Of a DNA stretch of 64,000 nucleotides, positions 1 through 8,274 are shown piece by piece (positions within the stretch are counted from its first letter, which is position 1; every line of letters starts with the position of its first letter). Location of the stretch: NCBI GenBank assembly GCA_029254005.1, contig JAQWYJ010000028.1, forward strand, positions 47,292 through 111,291, in the 5' to 3' direction. The position numbers and the translations under genes were made by a program. The notes beneath the pieces are model-generated. The model was not told the origin of the DNA and did no database searches. It was given only the letters and a program-made list of their open reading frames with translations. The DNA is from Porticoccaceae bacterium (GTDB lineage Bacteria; Pseudomonadota; Gammaproteobacteria; Pseudomonadales; Porticoccaceae).

Positions 1-2
1 AT

Positions 3-47
3 GCTGAAGCTGTAGGTATTAAAAATGCCGAATTTTGGTCTAAATAA
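3..47 (+). CDS. C-terminal end of an unidentified protein (partial, cut by window edge)
   Basis: One frame is open from the left edge and ends at TAA with the sequence AEAVGIKNAEFWSK. The composition looks like a genuine protein C-terminus, but only 14 residues are visible and I cannot assign a family. In Pseudomonas the gene next to rnt on this side is a peroxiredoxin, but this tail does not visibly match one. It may also be chance. Confidence 0.3.
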   Translation, partial: AEAVGIKNAEFWSK

Positions 48-349
48 ACGTTGAAATAGCGGTAAAAAAATTTAGTTATAGAAAGCATTGAGTTAAAAGT
101 AAGTACTTAAGAGCAACAATTTAAAGCGATTGGGTATCACAAGAGACGAATGAGTGGCCTGTGATGGATGGTATCCATTAAGAGCTCTCATTCGCTGATA
201 GACTAAGAAATGATCTTTCACAGAAGCTTGAAGGACTGGGAGTGCACCTAAAGATATCGACTAGTGACGTTGTGAAGAAAATTACATTTACAAACAAAAC
301 TGTCCGCTGGATAAAGCGCCTTGCCCCGTGGCCAAGAATTTTTTCAGTA
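48..349. other. Intergenic stretch with a possible decayed open frame
   Basis: About 300 bases without a confident gene. A plus-strand frame is open from base 182 to the TAG at 368-370, running into the 3' end of rnt. It is preceded in the same frame by a single TAA at 179-181 and by more open codons back to 125. The translation (for example DRLRNDLSQKLEGLGVHLKI) looks protein-like but has no convincing start or ribosome binding site. It may be a gene remnant or chance. No tRNA or clear terminator was seen. Confidence 0.3.
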
Positions 350-985
350 CTATCTGGGCCATCCGCCTAGTTCTTTCCACCGATTAACAATGGTACAAAA
401 TAATTCTGCAGTTTTTATGGTGTCATAAAGCGCACTATGAGCCTCGCGGTTGTCAAAGTCGATTACTGCTGCTTGGCACGCTTTAGCTAGAACCGTTTGA
501 CCAAAGGCTAACCCTGAAAGCGTGGAGGTGTCAAAGCAAGAAAAGGGATGAAATGGATTTCGTTTTATCTGGCTACGATGAATTGCGGCGTTAACAAAGC
601 CAAGATCAAAATGGGCATTATGAGCCACCATGATAGCTCTGCTGCAGCCGGTAAGAGAGATTTCTCGTCGAATAGCTTGAAAAATTTCTCTTAAGGCTTC
701 CCCCTCTTCTTCAGGGTCTCTGTCAGGATCATAGAGATCGATGCCTGTGAATTCTAGAGCCGAGTCCTCAACTATAGCCCCTGGGAAGGGCTCGATGTTT
801 TTGCTGAAGCTTTCTTTGATCTGTAAATCACCTTGACTGTCCATCTCTAAAATAACTGCGGCGATCTCCAGTAAAGCATTCTGATGAGAGTCAAAGCCAC
901 CGGTTTCGACATCAACAACCACAGGTAGAAAACCTCGAAATCGTTTGGCCATCAAGGTATCAGTGTTTTGATTTAACTGTTCCAT
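350..985 (-). CDS. rnt: Ribonuclease T
   Basis: RNase T is a DEDD-family 3'-5' exoribonuclease that trims the 3' ends of tRNA and other stable RNAs, acting as a cytoplasmic dimer. The 211-residue product shows the DEDD signature: D25 and E27 in [10 protein letters not shown]127 in AHNAHFD, and H183/D188 in EAHSALYD (DEDDh type). KRNPFHPF and the C-terminal [10 protein letters not shown] are family hallmarks. I chose the ATG at 985 over the track start at 1003: it overlaps the pyrC stop as TAATG, which implies translational coupling, and it gives the usual family length (E. coli about 215 residues). It is the second gene of a pyrC-rnt pair, as in Pseudomonas. Confidence 0.95.
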   Translation of the reverse strand: MEQLNQNTDTLMAKRFRGFLPVVVDVETGGFDSHQNALLEIAAVILEMDSQGDLQIKESFSKNIEPFPGAIVEDSALEFTGIDLYDPDRDPEEEGEALREIFQAIRREISLTGCSRAIMVAHNAHFDLGFVNAAIHRSQIKRNPFHPFSCFDTSTLSGLAFGQTVLAKACQAAVIDFDNREAHSALYDTIKTAELFCTIVNRWKELGGWPR

Positions 986-2019
986 TATTCCACCAGCATC
1001 CAATTCAATGTAGTGCCGGCACCCAATGGGATCAATTGAGTATCTTCATAGGGCACAGCGGCTTGTATTTTCCATGGTTCTCTTCGCAATAGTATAGTCG
1101 AGTTGTTTCGAGGTAGACCATAAAAATCACATCCATTGGTACTGGCAAAAGCTTCAAGTTTATCCATGGCACCTGCTTGGTCGAACACTTCGGCGTACAT
1201 TTCTATAGCAGCATGATGACTAAAGCACCCCGCACAGCCACAACTACTCTCTTTCGCATCTTGCGTGTGAGGTGCGGAGTCAGTACCTAAAAATATCTTC
1301 TGATTACCACTAACGGCGGCTTTGATAAGTGCTTGCTGATGGACGTCACGCTTTAATATGGGTAAACAGAATAGATGAGGACGAATACCTCCCACTAGCA
1401 TATGGTTACGATTGTATAATAAATGCTGAGGCGTGATTGTAGCGCCAATATTATCGCTGGCATTAAGCACAAATTCAGCACCTTGCTGGGTTGTAATATG
1501 CTCTAAGACAATTTTTAGATCAGGAAATTTAGCAACCAGTGGGCGCAGATGGCGTTCTATAAAAACCGCTTCTCGATCGAAAATATCAACGTCATCTGAG
1601 GTTACTTCACCATGCATTTGCAGCACCATTCCCACACTTTGCATGGCTTCGAATACAGCATCCATTTTGGTTAAGTCAGTAACGCCAGAATCTGAATTAG
1701 TGGTAGCTCCAGCTGGATAGTACTTGCAGCCATAAATGAAACCACTCTCAGCGGCGGCATGAATCTCTTTTGGACTAGTATTATCAGTGAGGTACAGTAC
1801 CATGAGAGGTTGCCAATTAGACCCATAAGGTGTGTGCGCTAGAATACGCTCGCGGTAGGCTGATGCTCTGCTCACAGTAGTCACAGGTGGCGTTAGATTA
1901 GGCATAACAATTCCACGATCAAAGCAACGAGCCGCAGCGGGAACAGTAGTTTCCAGAGCAAGGTTGTCTCGCAAATGTATATGCCAATCGTCTGGGCGGA
2001 TCAGTGTTATGCTATCCAT
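985..2019 (-). CDS. pyrC: Dihydroorotase (PyrC, class II)
   Basis: Catalyses the reversible cyclisation of N-carbamoyl-L-aspartate to dihydroorotate in pyrimidine synthesis. The 344-residue protein has the binuclear zinc amidohydrolase residues in order: H13 and H15 in DWHIHLRD, the carboxylated lysine K99 in [13 protein letters not shown]136 in MHGEV, H174 in LEHITT and D247 in GTDSAPH. The [10 protein letters not shown] segment after the aspartate is typical of the E. coli type PyrC rather than the long PyrX/PyrC2 forms. The start at 2019 gives the standard N-terminus. The stop overlaps the rnt start (TAATG). The gene is divergent from the formyltransferase gene across about 100 bases. Confidence 0.97.
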   Translation of the reverse strand: MDSITLIRPDDWHIHLRDNLALETTVPAAARCFDRGIVMPNLTPPVTTVSRASAYRERILAHTPYGSNWQPLMVLYLTDNTSPKEIHAAAESGFIYGCKYYPAGATTNSDSGVTDLTKMDAVFEAMQSVGMVLQMHGEVTSDDVDIFDREAVFIERHLRPLVAKFPDLKIVLEHITTQQGAEFVLNASDNIGATITPQHLLYNRNHMLVGGIRPHLFCLPILKRDVHQQALIKAAVSGNQKIFLGTDSAPHTQDAKESSCGCAGCFSHHAAIEMYAEVFDQAGAMDKLEAFASTNGCDFYGLPRNNSTILLRREPWKIQAAVPYEDTQLIPLGAGTTLNWMLVE

Positions 2020-2122
2020 CGGTGTTAGGGTCCTCTTTTAAAGGGTGAATGCTACCGCAAACAGAGTCTGCATAATAGACTTTGTGGTGAAGTAAATATA
2101 AACAAACAGTGAAAATAGTAGT

Positions 2123-2893
2123 ATGAACATAACATTGTTATTAAATAGAGACTTGGGCAGCCACCTAGCACTTTCTTATCTGTGTAAAGAGCTGGCGGGT
2201 CACAAAGTCTCTTTGTTTATGTCAGAAAAAGTAGGATCTGATTATTTACTGCCTCCGGCCTTATTGGAATTAGCGCTGTTTGAAAAGACATGTCTGGATG
2301 ATGGGCGCCCAAGTTTCCATGACTTGGCTCAAAGGTTAAACTGTCATGTTGCTGACTTTATTGATTTAGACAATAATCTTAAGAGTCCAGAAGCTCTATC
2401 TAGGGTCGCTGCGACTGAACCCGATTTAATATTGTCTATTCGCTTTGGTCTAATTCTGCCCCAAACCATTATTGATTTACCAAGACATGGCGTGATCAAT
2501 CTCCATTCGGGTTTGTTACCAGCATATCGGGGGGTGATGGCGACGTTCAGAGCGATGCTCAATGCTGATGTTTTGATCGGTTCTACACTGCATTTTATTA
2601 CTGATCCGAGTATCGATCGAGGTGCTATTATTGCAACCACGAGTGTCCCTTTAAGGTCTAACTTATCCTATACTTATAATGTATTAAGTTTATATTCAGA
2701 GGGCTGCACTGAGATTGGCAATATTGTCAGACAGCTTACTTTAAATCAAACTCTGCGAGCAAAAATCAGCGACGGTAAGGGACATTATTACTCATTCCCA
2801 GAAAACCAAGAAGTGCAAAAGTTTTTTTCGCTCGAATACCGATTCTTTGATACATCAGAGATAATTTTAATTAACAAGATGTATGGCTATTAG
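2123..2893 (+). CDS. Formyltransferase-family protein of unknown substrate
   Basis: A 256-residue protein whose central part has the formyltransferase catalytic triad of the PurN/Fmt fold: N126 and H128 in VINLHSGLLPAYRG, and D165 in SIDRGAII. These enzymes move a formyl group from 10-formyltetrahydrofolate to an amine. It is not PurN (that gene lies at 19134-19799), and it lacks the C-terminal OB domain of methionyl-tRNA formyltransferase. It may formylate a nucleotide sugar amine or a small molecule; no sugar-synthesis genes are nearby to support a choice. It sits alone between divergent pyrC and co-directional argG, 74 bases upstream of the latter. Confidence 0.8.
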   Translation: MNITLLLNRDLGSHLALSYLCKELAGHKVSLFMSEKVGSDYLLPPALLELALFEKTCLDDGRPSFHDLAQRLNCHVADFIDLDNNLKSPEALSRVAATEPDLILSIRFGLILPQTIIDLPRHGVINLHSGLLPAYRGVMATFRAMLNADVLIGSTLHFITDPSIDRGAIIATTSVPLRSNLSYTYNVLSLYSEGCTEIGNIVRQLTLNQTLRAKISDGKGHYYSFPENQEVQKFFSLEYRFFDTSEIILINKMYGY

Positions 2894-2967
2894 CGAACAA
2901 ACAGTGAATCCCATCATAGGTTCAGGTAAAATTAACGTCTAAATTTTTAAGTAAAGGTCTTGATCAC

Positions 2968-4185
2968 GTGCCCTCAGTTAATAAAGTTGTCTTAGCTTAC
3001 TCAGGAGGATTAGATACCTCCGTTATCGTCAAATGGTTACAAGAAGAATATCACTGCGAAGTAGTTACTTTTACCGCTGATATAGGTCAAGGGGAAGAAG
3101 TTGAGCCTGCTCGAGAAAAAGCTGAGGCCTTAGGTGTAAAAGAAATTTACATTGAAGATCTGCGCGAGGAGTATGCTAAAGATTATGTTTTCCCTATGTT
3201 TAGAGCTAACACCATTTATGAAGGTGAATATCTATTAGGTACGTCTATTGCGCGACCACTGATCGCAAAGCGGCTGATTGAGATTGCCAATGAGACTGGC
3301 GCAGAAGCTATCTCTCATGGTGCTACTGGAAAAGGTAATGACCAAGTAAGATTTGAGTTGGGAGCTTATGCGTTAAAGCCCGGCATCACAGTCATTGCAC
3401 CTTGGCGAGAGTGGGATTTAAACTCTCGAGACAAATTGATGGAGTACTGCGAAACGCACAATATAGCCGTTGAAATGAAACGCGGTAAGAAATCGCCTTT
3501 TTCTATGGATGCTAATTTACTGCATATTTCCTATGAGGGCGGTAATCTTGAGGATCCTTGGTCAGAAGCTGAAGATGATATGTGGCGATGGACAGTATCA
3601 CCAGAGAATGCTCCAGATAAACCTACCATGCTAACCATAACCTATGAAAAGGGTGATATTGTTGCGATAGATGGTAGATCAATGTCACCGGCTACGGTCA
3701 TCGAATATCTGAATAAGACAGCTGGAGCAAATGGAATTGGCCGACTTGATATTGTTGAAAACCGTTATGTGGGTATGAAATCTAGAGGATGCTACGAGAC
3801 GCCTGCGGGTACGGTGATGATGAAAGCCCATCGTGCTATTGAATCACTTACTCTTGATCGAGAGGTGGCTCATCTCAAAGATGAGCTCATGCCCCGCTAT
3901 GCCAAGCTGATTTATAACGGATATTGGTGGGCACCTGAGCGGATTATGTTACAAACGGCCATTGACCAGAGTCAAGATGTAGTGAATGGCGAGGTACGAG
4001 TTAAATTGTACAAGGGAAGTGTCAGTGTTGTTGGTCGAAAATCGGCAACTGATAGTTTGTTCGATGAGAATATTGCTACCTTTGATGATGACGGTGGTGC
4101 TTACAATCAAGCAGATGCTGAAGGTTTTATAAAACTCAATGCTCTGCGTATGCGCATTGCCGCTAATGCCGGACGGAAATTATGA
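2968..4185 (+). CDS. argG: Argininosuccinate synthase
   Basis: Joins citrulline and aspartate with ATP to argininosuccinate, the penultimate step of arginine synthesis. The 405-residue protein has the PP-loop AYSGGLDTS at residues 10-18, the [14 protein letters not shown] segment that binds substrates, and APWREWDL, all standard for the type 1 family of about 400 residues. The start is GTG ([14 protein letters not shown]), preceded by an AAAGG-type ribosome binding site. A PLP-dependent dehydratase gene follows after 21 bases and may be cotranscribed. In Pseudomonas argG also lies close to pyrC-rnt, so the neighbourhood is ancestral. Confidence 0.97.
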   Translation: MPSVNKVVLAYSGGLDTSVIVKWLQEEYHCEVVTFTADIGQGEEVEPAREKAEALGVKEIYIEDLREEYAKDYVFPMFRANTIYEGEYLLGTSIARPLIAKRLIEIANETGAEAISHGATGKGNDQVRFELGAYALKPGITVIAPWREWDLNSRDKLMEYCETHNIAVEMKRGKKSPFSMDANLLHISYEGGNLEDPWSEAEDDMWRWTVSPENAPDKPTMLTITYEKGDIVAIDGRSMSPATVIEYLNKTAGANGIGRLDIVENRYVGMKSRGCYETPAGTVMMKAHRAIESLTLDREVAHLKDELMPRYAKLIYNGYWWAPERIMLQTAIDQSQDVVNGEVRVKLYKGSVSVVGRKSATDSLFDENIATFDDDGGAYNQADAEGFIKLNALRMRIAANAGRKL

Positions 4186-4206
4186 TAGTACCAATGGGGT
4201 CTTTTT

Positions 4207-5157
4207 ATGCCGCTCAGTATTGATGACGTTCGTCAAGCACGGGATCGTATAAGCCCCCATATCCATTGCACGCCGGTAATGAAAAGTTCACAAATCAACC
4301 GGCTGTTGGGCTGTGAGATTTTTTTTAAAGCAGATAATCTACAAAAAGTCGGTGCTTTTAAGGCGCGGGGGGCCTGTAATGCCGTGTTTTCTATGGATTC
4401 TAGTGAACTTGAGAGGGGAGTTGTTACCCATTCTTCTGGTAACCATGGTGCTGCCCTGGCGTGGGCGGCGGCGCTTTGCAATGCTCCCTGTACCGTGGTA
4501 ATGCCTGAAAATGCACCCCAAGCGAAGAAAGATGCGGTGGTAAGCTACGGGGCAACAGTGCAGTTCTGCAAGGCTACTATGGCAGCAAGAGAGGCTTCTG
4601 TAGCAGACATTATAGCCGAGCAGGGCACTACCTTGGTGCATCCCTATGATCAGGATTCGATTATTGCCGGTCAGGGAACTGCCGCCTTGGAGATGTTGCA
4701 GCAGGTTGACTCTCCGGTGGATATTCTCATGGCACCGGTGGGCGGTGGTGGTTTATTGAGTGGCTCAGCATTGGTGGTAAAACAATCCTCTGCTGGGGCG
4801 ATAACAAAAGTTTATGGTGCTGAGCCAGAGATGGCTGCTGATGCCTTCGAGGGGTTCAAGCGTGGTGAGCGTATTTCAACCTGCGTGCCAAAGACTATCG
4901 CTGATGGATTGCGAGGAACCTTGGGCGTCCGAAACTTTGCCCTTATTAGTGAGCATGTGGATGATATTTTCCTCACCTCCGAGGCGCGTATTATTGAGTC
5001 CATGAAATTAATTTGGAGTCGTCTTAAGATGGTGGTGGAACCTTCAGCTGCAGTTCCATTGGCTGTGATGATGGACCATGCCGACGTGTTTAAAGACAAG
5101 CGTGTAGCGATTATTCTCAGCGGAGGGAATCTTGATTTAGAGCAACTTCCTTGGTGA
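4207..5157 (+). CDS. PLP-dependent threonine/serine dehydratase (serine racemase-like)
   Basis: Fold-type II pyridoxal-phosphate enzyme of 316 residues. K52 in GAFKARGA is the Schiff-base lysine. SSGNHG at 76-81 binds the substrate carboxylate, and GGGGLLSG near residue 180 holds the PLP phosphate. There is no C-terminal ACT regulatory domain, so it resembles catabolic TdcB or eukaryotic-type serine racemase rather than biosynthetic IlvA (about 500 residues). IAGQGTAALE is shared by both subgroups. The reaction is therefore deamination of L-threonine/L-serine to the 2-oxoacid, or serine racemisation; sequence alone does not decide. It lies 21 bases after argG. Confidence 0.85.
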   Translation: MPLSIDDVRQARDRISPHIHCTPVMKSSQINRLLGCEIFFKADNLQKVGAFKARGACNAVFSMDSSELERGVVTHSSGNHGAALAWAAALCNAPCTVVMPENAPQAKKDAVVSYGATVQFCKATMAAREASVADIIAEQGTTLVHPYDQDSIIAGQGTAALEMLQQVDSPVDILMAPVGGGGLLSGSALVVKQSSAGAITKVYGAEPEMAADAFEGFKRGERISTCVPKTIADGLRGTLGVRNFALISEHVDDIFLTSEARIIESMKLIWSRLKMVVEPSAAVPLAVMMDHADVFKDKRVAIILSGGNLDLEQLPW

Positions 5158-5323
5158 TAGAAATGTCTTTTATGTGGAAAAACTGATCTTTGTAGTTAGT
5201 TAATTAAAATTTGTTAAGATCACTAGGGCGTACATTTTGTAATTTTTTAAATAGCGTTATGTTTCCTTAGATTATTTTTTGTGATTTTCATCGAAAAATA
5301 GGTGGAGTTTCGGTGGAGATGAA

Positions 5324-5461
5324 ATGTATTGCATGAATCCGTCAAAATTGCGTTGTAAAGCATGCCAGACAGCACGTTCGTGTTTTTATCCCGTTACTCT
5401 CGATCGAATCGATGCGAATTGTCTTGTTAACATTGATCCTGTTGAGTTGTGTGGCCTTTAA
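5324..5461 (+). CDS. Possible 45-residue Cys-rich small protein
   Basis: An ORF too short for the supplied track, in the gap before queD. The ATG at 5324 is preceded by GGTGGAG with about 5 bases of spacing, a good ribosome binding site. The product starts MYCMNPSKLRCKACQTA and has six cysteines in 45 residues (positions 3, 11, 14, 20, 33, 43), with one CxxC pair. I recognise no family. If real it could bind a metal; if not, it is chance reading in a leader region. The adjacent 68-codon minus ORF in the track is less plausible. Confidence 0.3.
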   Translation: MYCMNPSKLRCKACQTARSCFYPVTLDRIDANCLVNIDPVELCGL

Positions 5462-5541
5462 TTTGAAGAGTTGGCTCGGTCGGTTCGTTATCCTGTTAAA
5501 TTTGGTATAGTAAGTGTATAGATCGATACTTTGGTATAAAA

Positions 5542-5565
5542 ACCGCAAATGCTAACGTTTGCGGT
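5542..5565 (-). terminator. Perfect hairpin, terminator-like when read on the minus strand
   Basis: ACCGCAAA and TTTGCGGT form an 8-bp stem, extendable to 10 bp around a CTAA loop with one wobble pair. Read on the minus strand the stem is followed by TTTTTATACC, the form of an intrinsic terminator. No gene on the minus strand obviously ends here, so it may close a short antisense RNA from the queD leader, or it may be part of a plus-strand leader structure. Confidence 0.4.
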
Positions 5566-5569
5566 GATC

Positions 5570-5682
5570 TGGTTTAGGGGTCTGTTGGTTGTCTAAACTG
5601 TGCCGGCTGCCCACGTAAAGTCTAATTTCCAAAGAGGTTTTTGGGACGGGCGTTCTGCGGAAACCATTGATCGGTTTTTTTT
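5570..5682 (+). ncRNA. Candidate structured leader RNA with terminal T-tract upstream of queD-like gene
   Basis: Visible pairings are GTTTAG with CTAAAC (a 6-bp hairpin), a TCCAAA/TTTGGGA hairpin, and flanking GCCC/GGGC and CCG/CGG helices. It ends with AAACC-ATTGATC-GGTTT running into a T8 tract at 5675-5682, a weak intrinsic terminator 57 bases before the queD-like GTG. GGTTT at 5571-5575 could pair with AAACC at 5661-5665, which would block the terminator stem. That mutually exclusive arrangement is what a transcriptional riboswitch looks like. It does not match the preQ1-I or preQ1-II motifs that I know. Structure was judged by eye. Confidence 0.35.
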
Positions 5683-5739
5683 AGTTCTGAAATATAGGAC
5701 AATCATTTGACATGTACGACAACAAAAATGGAATAGACA

Positions 5740-6198
5740 GTGGCATATTTTTCTACTAAGCGGTATGGGCATGACATCGGTTTAACCGCTTGCTTTCGGC
5801 AACCCAAAGCGAAATCCCATTGTAGGTTCCTTCATGGTTATTCTTTAGCGTTTAAATTTACCTTCGGATGCAACTCGCTGGATGAACGTAATTGGGTGGT
5901 GGATTTTGGTGCTCTTGAGCCTCTCAAAGTTCTCTTAGAAGGCACTTTTGATCATAAAGTTGTTCTTGATAAGGAAGAGCCGTACATGGAAGATTTTCGA
6001 GCATTGGAAGATAAGGGAGTAATTGATATTGTTGTGTTGGATGGCGTGGGCGTAGAAAAGTTTGCTGAACATACATATTATTTTGCGACCGAAGTTGTCG
6101 AAGTGCTTACAGATGGAAGGTGCTGGGTCGAAGAGGTTGAGTGTTCAGAGCATGGCGCTAACTCCGCAATCTTTCGAAAGGATCGTAGGCTTGCCTAA
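5740..6198 (+). CDS. 6-carboxytetrahydropterin synthase (QueD)-family protein, variant zinc site
   Basis: A 152-residue protein of the 6-pyruvoyl/6-carboxytetrahydropterin synthase (T-fold) family. In queuosine synthesis QueD converts dihydroneopterin triphosphate to 6-carboxytetrahydropterin. Conserved here are C28 and H32 in SHCRFLHGYS, DFGALEPL, FDHKVVL, and the late glutamate in CSEHGANSAIF. Compared with E. coli QueD (AAHR...C...LHGH), two of the three zinc histidines appear replaced: F19 in ACFRQ and Y34 in LHGY. I know related annotated proteins in alpha- and gammaproteobacteria with the same FRQ...HGY pattern, so it is a subfamily and not a damaged gene. Start is GTG. A structured leader precedes it. 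Confidence 0.75.
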   Translation: MAYFSTKRYGHDIGLTACFRQPKAKSHCRFLHGYSLAFKFTFGCNSLDERNWVVDFGALEPLKVLLEGTFDHKVVLDKEEPYMEDFRALEDKGVIDIVVLDGVGVEKFAEHTYYFATEVVEVLTDGRCWVEEVECSEHGANSAIFRKDRRLA

Positions 6199-6329
6199 AT
6201 TAGTTAGTGGGTAAATGTCATTGCCTCATGGTCAACAATCGCGGCAATGCAACTTTGTCATTGTGATTAGTTTGATTAATGCTAGCCGTTTTATTTGTTG
6301 TGATAATTAATTTTTCCTTGAAGAACCAT

Positions 6330-7229
6330 ATGCACTATCAATACTTTATTTGCGATGTTTTTACTGATGTAATGTTTTCTGGTAATCCACTGGCAGTGGT
6401 TCCCTATGCCAGTGGATTGAGCGACGAACAGATGCAAAATATTGCTCGAGAATTTAATTTCTCGGAGACAACTTTCGTGCTTCCAGCACAGCAGGGTCAT
6501 ACCAGGCAAGTACGTATTTTTACCCCTACAAGAGAAATTCCCTTTGCGGGCCATCCCAATATAGGCACTGCTTTTGTTCTTGCTGAAATCGGACAGTTTG
6601 GAGGTTTCGATGGGCCTATGGAAGTGGTTTTTGAGGAGATAGCTGGATCGGTCGCCATTGCCATTGACCGCAATGACCATGGGTATACTCGCTGTGAATT
6701 AAAGGCGCCAGGTGCCTTTTGGATAGGCCAAACTGTTTCGGCCGACGTTGTAGCCGCTATTCTAAATTTATCAGTAACGGATATTGTGACTGATACTCAT
6801 GAGCCTCAGGAGGCTTCCGTAGGTCTTGAGTTTTTATGTGTAGAAATAGCTTCTTTACAAGCCTTACAGCAAGCAAAGGTTAGTGTAGATCGACTAAGTG
6901 CGTTAGTGTGCAGTGGAGTTGCCCCAGATATTCATCTGTACTGGCGCGGGTGTAATGATGTTGATTTGCGAGTGCGAATGTTTGCACCATTAGATGGCGT
7001 ACCTGAGGATGCCGCTACTGGTAGTGCCAACTGCGCGCTGATAGCGTTATTAAGCTATTATGACAATGCATCGAGCAACACTTATAGCTGGTGTATTTCT
7101 CAGGGTACAGAAATGGGTCGACCAAGTGAATTATTCGGACGTACTAAAAAGCAGAATGGGTCTGTCACTGATGTTTGGATTGCAGGTGATTGTGTCCTAA
7201 TAGGTGAGGGTACCCTTTTTTTATCTTAG
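6330..7229 (+). CDS. PhzF-family isomerase
   Basis: A 299-residue member of the PhzF/diaminopimelate-epimerase-like fold. The general acid/base residue of PhzF is present (E46 in FSETTF), as are FAGHPNIGTA near residue 75 and PEDAATGSANCAL near residue 220, the two phosphate-like binding turns. PhzF itself isomerises trans-2,3-dihydro-3-hydroxyanthranilate in phenazine synthesis. No other phenazine genes are present, so the substrate is unknown. I start at the ATG at 6330 (MHYQYFICDVFTD), which matches the family N-terminus; the track start at 6279 adds 17 residues that look untranslated. Confidence 0.85.
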   Translation: MHYQYFICDVFTDVMFSGNPLAVVPYASGLSDEQMQNIAREFNFSETTFVLPAQQGHTRQVRIFTPTREIPFAGHPNIGTAFVLAEIGQFGGFDGPMEVVFEEIAGSVAIAIDRNDHGYTRCELKAPGAFWIGQTVSADVVAAILNLSVTDIVTDTHEPQEASVGLEFLCVEIASLQALQQAKVSVDRLSALVCSGVAPDIHLYWRGCNDVDLRVRMFAPLDGVPEDAATGSANCALIALLSYYDNASSNTYSWCISQGTEMGRPSELFGRTKKQNGSVTDVWIAGDCVLIGEGTLFLS

Positions 7230-7309
7230 TTTATCTGCAGTTGCAGTTTGTTTTTCGTGATCGTATTATGCGGGCTTAATTTACATAACTTTTATTAAAA
7301 GGAAACACT

Positions 7310-7690
7310 ATGTTTAGTCATGTCATGCTAGGAGCCAATGATATAGAGGAAGCCAAGAAATTCTATGATGCTACTTTGGGTGCCATCGGTCACAGGCCTG
7401 GTGTCGTGGATCCGAAAGGCCGTTGCATGTATGTCTCTAATGGGGGTGTTTTTTTACTAACAAAACCCATTGACGGAGAGTCGGCAAGTCATGGTAACGG
7501 AAGCACTATGGGCTTTGCAGTTGATGGGCCAGAAGCTGCAGATGCATGGCATGCGGCCGGTATCGCCAATGGCGGTACGGCCTGTGAAGATGCCCCCGGT
7601 ATTCGAGAAGGAGGCGGTGTTAGTATGTACTTGGCCTATCTTCGTGACCCCTCTGGCAATAAAATTTGCGCACTCTACAGAATGCCTTAA
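7310..7690 (+). CDS. VOC-family (glyoxalase/dioxygenase-fold) protein
   Basis: A 126-residue single-domain vicinal oxygen chelate protein. It opens with MFSHVMLGANDIEEAKKFYD and closes with YLRDPSGNKICALYR, the paired beta-alpha-beta-beta-beta units of the fold. Metal ligands would be H4 and the late glutamate position, but the C-terminal strand has NKICAL where many relatives have a glutamate, so metal binding is uncertain. The AAKGG-AEDAPGIRE type loop is common in uncharacterised glyoxalase-like proteins. A good AAAGGAAA ribosome binding site precedes the ATG. A second, dissimilar VOC gene follows about 100 bases later. Confidence 0.8.
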   Translation: MFSHVMLGANDIEEAKKFYDATLGAIGHRPGVVDPKGRCMYVSNGGVFLLTKPIDGESASHGNGSTMGFAVDGPEAADAWHAAGIANGGTACEDAPGIREGGGVSMYLAYLRDPSGNKICALYRMP

Positions 7691-7795
7691 GCTTAGGTGT
7701 ACCGGTAAGGGTCCGGCTCAGAAATCGCTTTAAGTGTTTTTTGGGTCGCCGCTCTTTTACGTTTATGTAGTACGTCGAAGGTCATAAGTCTTGCT

Positions 7796-8239
7796 ATGTC
7801 CCTACAGTCTCTTTTTCATTTAGCGTTTCCTGTTACCGACTTAGAAAAAACACGTTCGTTTTATGTCGATATTCTTGGGTGTTCAACTGGTCGAGAATCG
7901 AGTCGTTGGATTGATTTTAATTTTTTTGGGCATCAGTTAGTCGCCCATTTGGTCGATCCACAAGATCATCCGGCCACTGCAACCAATAGTGTAGACGGTC
8001 ATGCAGTACCGGCATCGCATTTTGGTGCAATACTAGACTGGACAGCCTACGAACACTTCGTTGCTCGGTTAACCTCAGCAAAGGTGGATTTTGTGATTAA
8101 GCCTTATCTTCGTTTCGAAGGCCAACCGGGTGAGCAGGCGACATTGTTTGTTCGAGATCCAAGTAATAACTATCTGGAGTTTAAGGCGTTCAGGGATATT
8201 GACAGGTTGTTTGATGCAAATCTAAAAGATACCCAGTGA
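7796..8239 (+). CDS. VOC-family protein, extradiol-dioxygenase-like
   Basis: A 147-residue VOC protein starting [20 protein letters not shown]. Candidate metal ligands are H8 in LFHLAF, a central histidine in ASHFGAIL, and the glutamate in NNYLEFKAF, the H-H-E triad expected of the fold. The [16 protein letters not shown] segment is typical of a small glyoxalase-like group annotated as dioxygenases. Real activity and substrate are unknown. It converges on rnfE with only about 35 bases between. It is not a close duplicate of the preceding VOC gene. Confidence 0.8.
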   Translation: MSLQSLFHLAFPVTDLEKTRSFYVDILGCSTGRESSRWIDFNFFGHQLVAHLVDPQDHPATATNSVDGHAVPASHFGAILDWTAYEHFVARLTSAKVDFVIKPYLRFEGQPGEQATLFVRDPSNNYLEFKAFRDIDRLFDANLKDTQ

Positions 8240-8274
8240 TCCTCCTGAGACCACTAATCAATTAGTTTACCACT

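Noticed and set aside
2123-2893. Calling the gene fmt or purN
   Set aside because: Lacks the Fmt C-terminal domain, and the true purN is at 19134-19799.
5578-5600. GGGGTCTGTTGGTTGTC resembles the 5' end of 4.5S (SRP) RNA
   Set aside because: The diagnostic GGTCCGGAAGGAAGCAGCC tetraloop region is absent, so it is not ffs.
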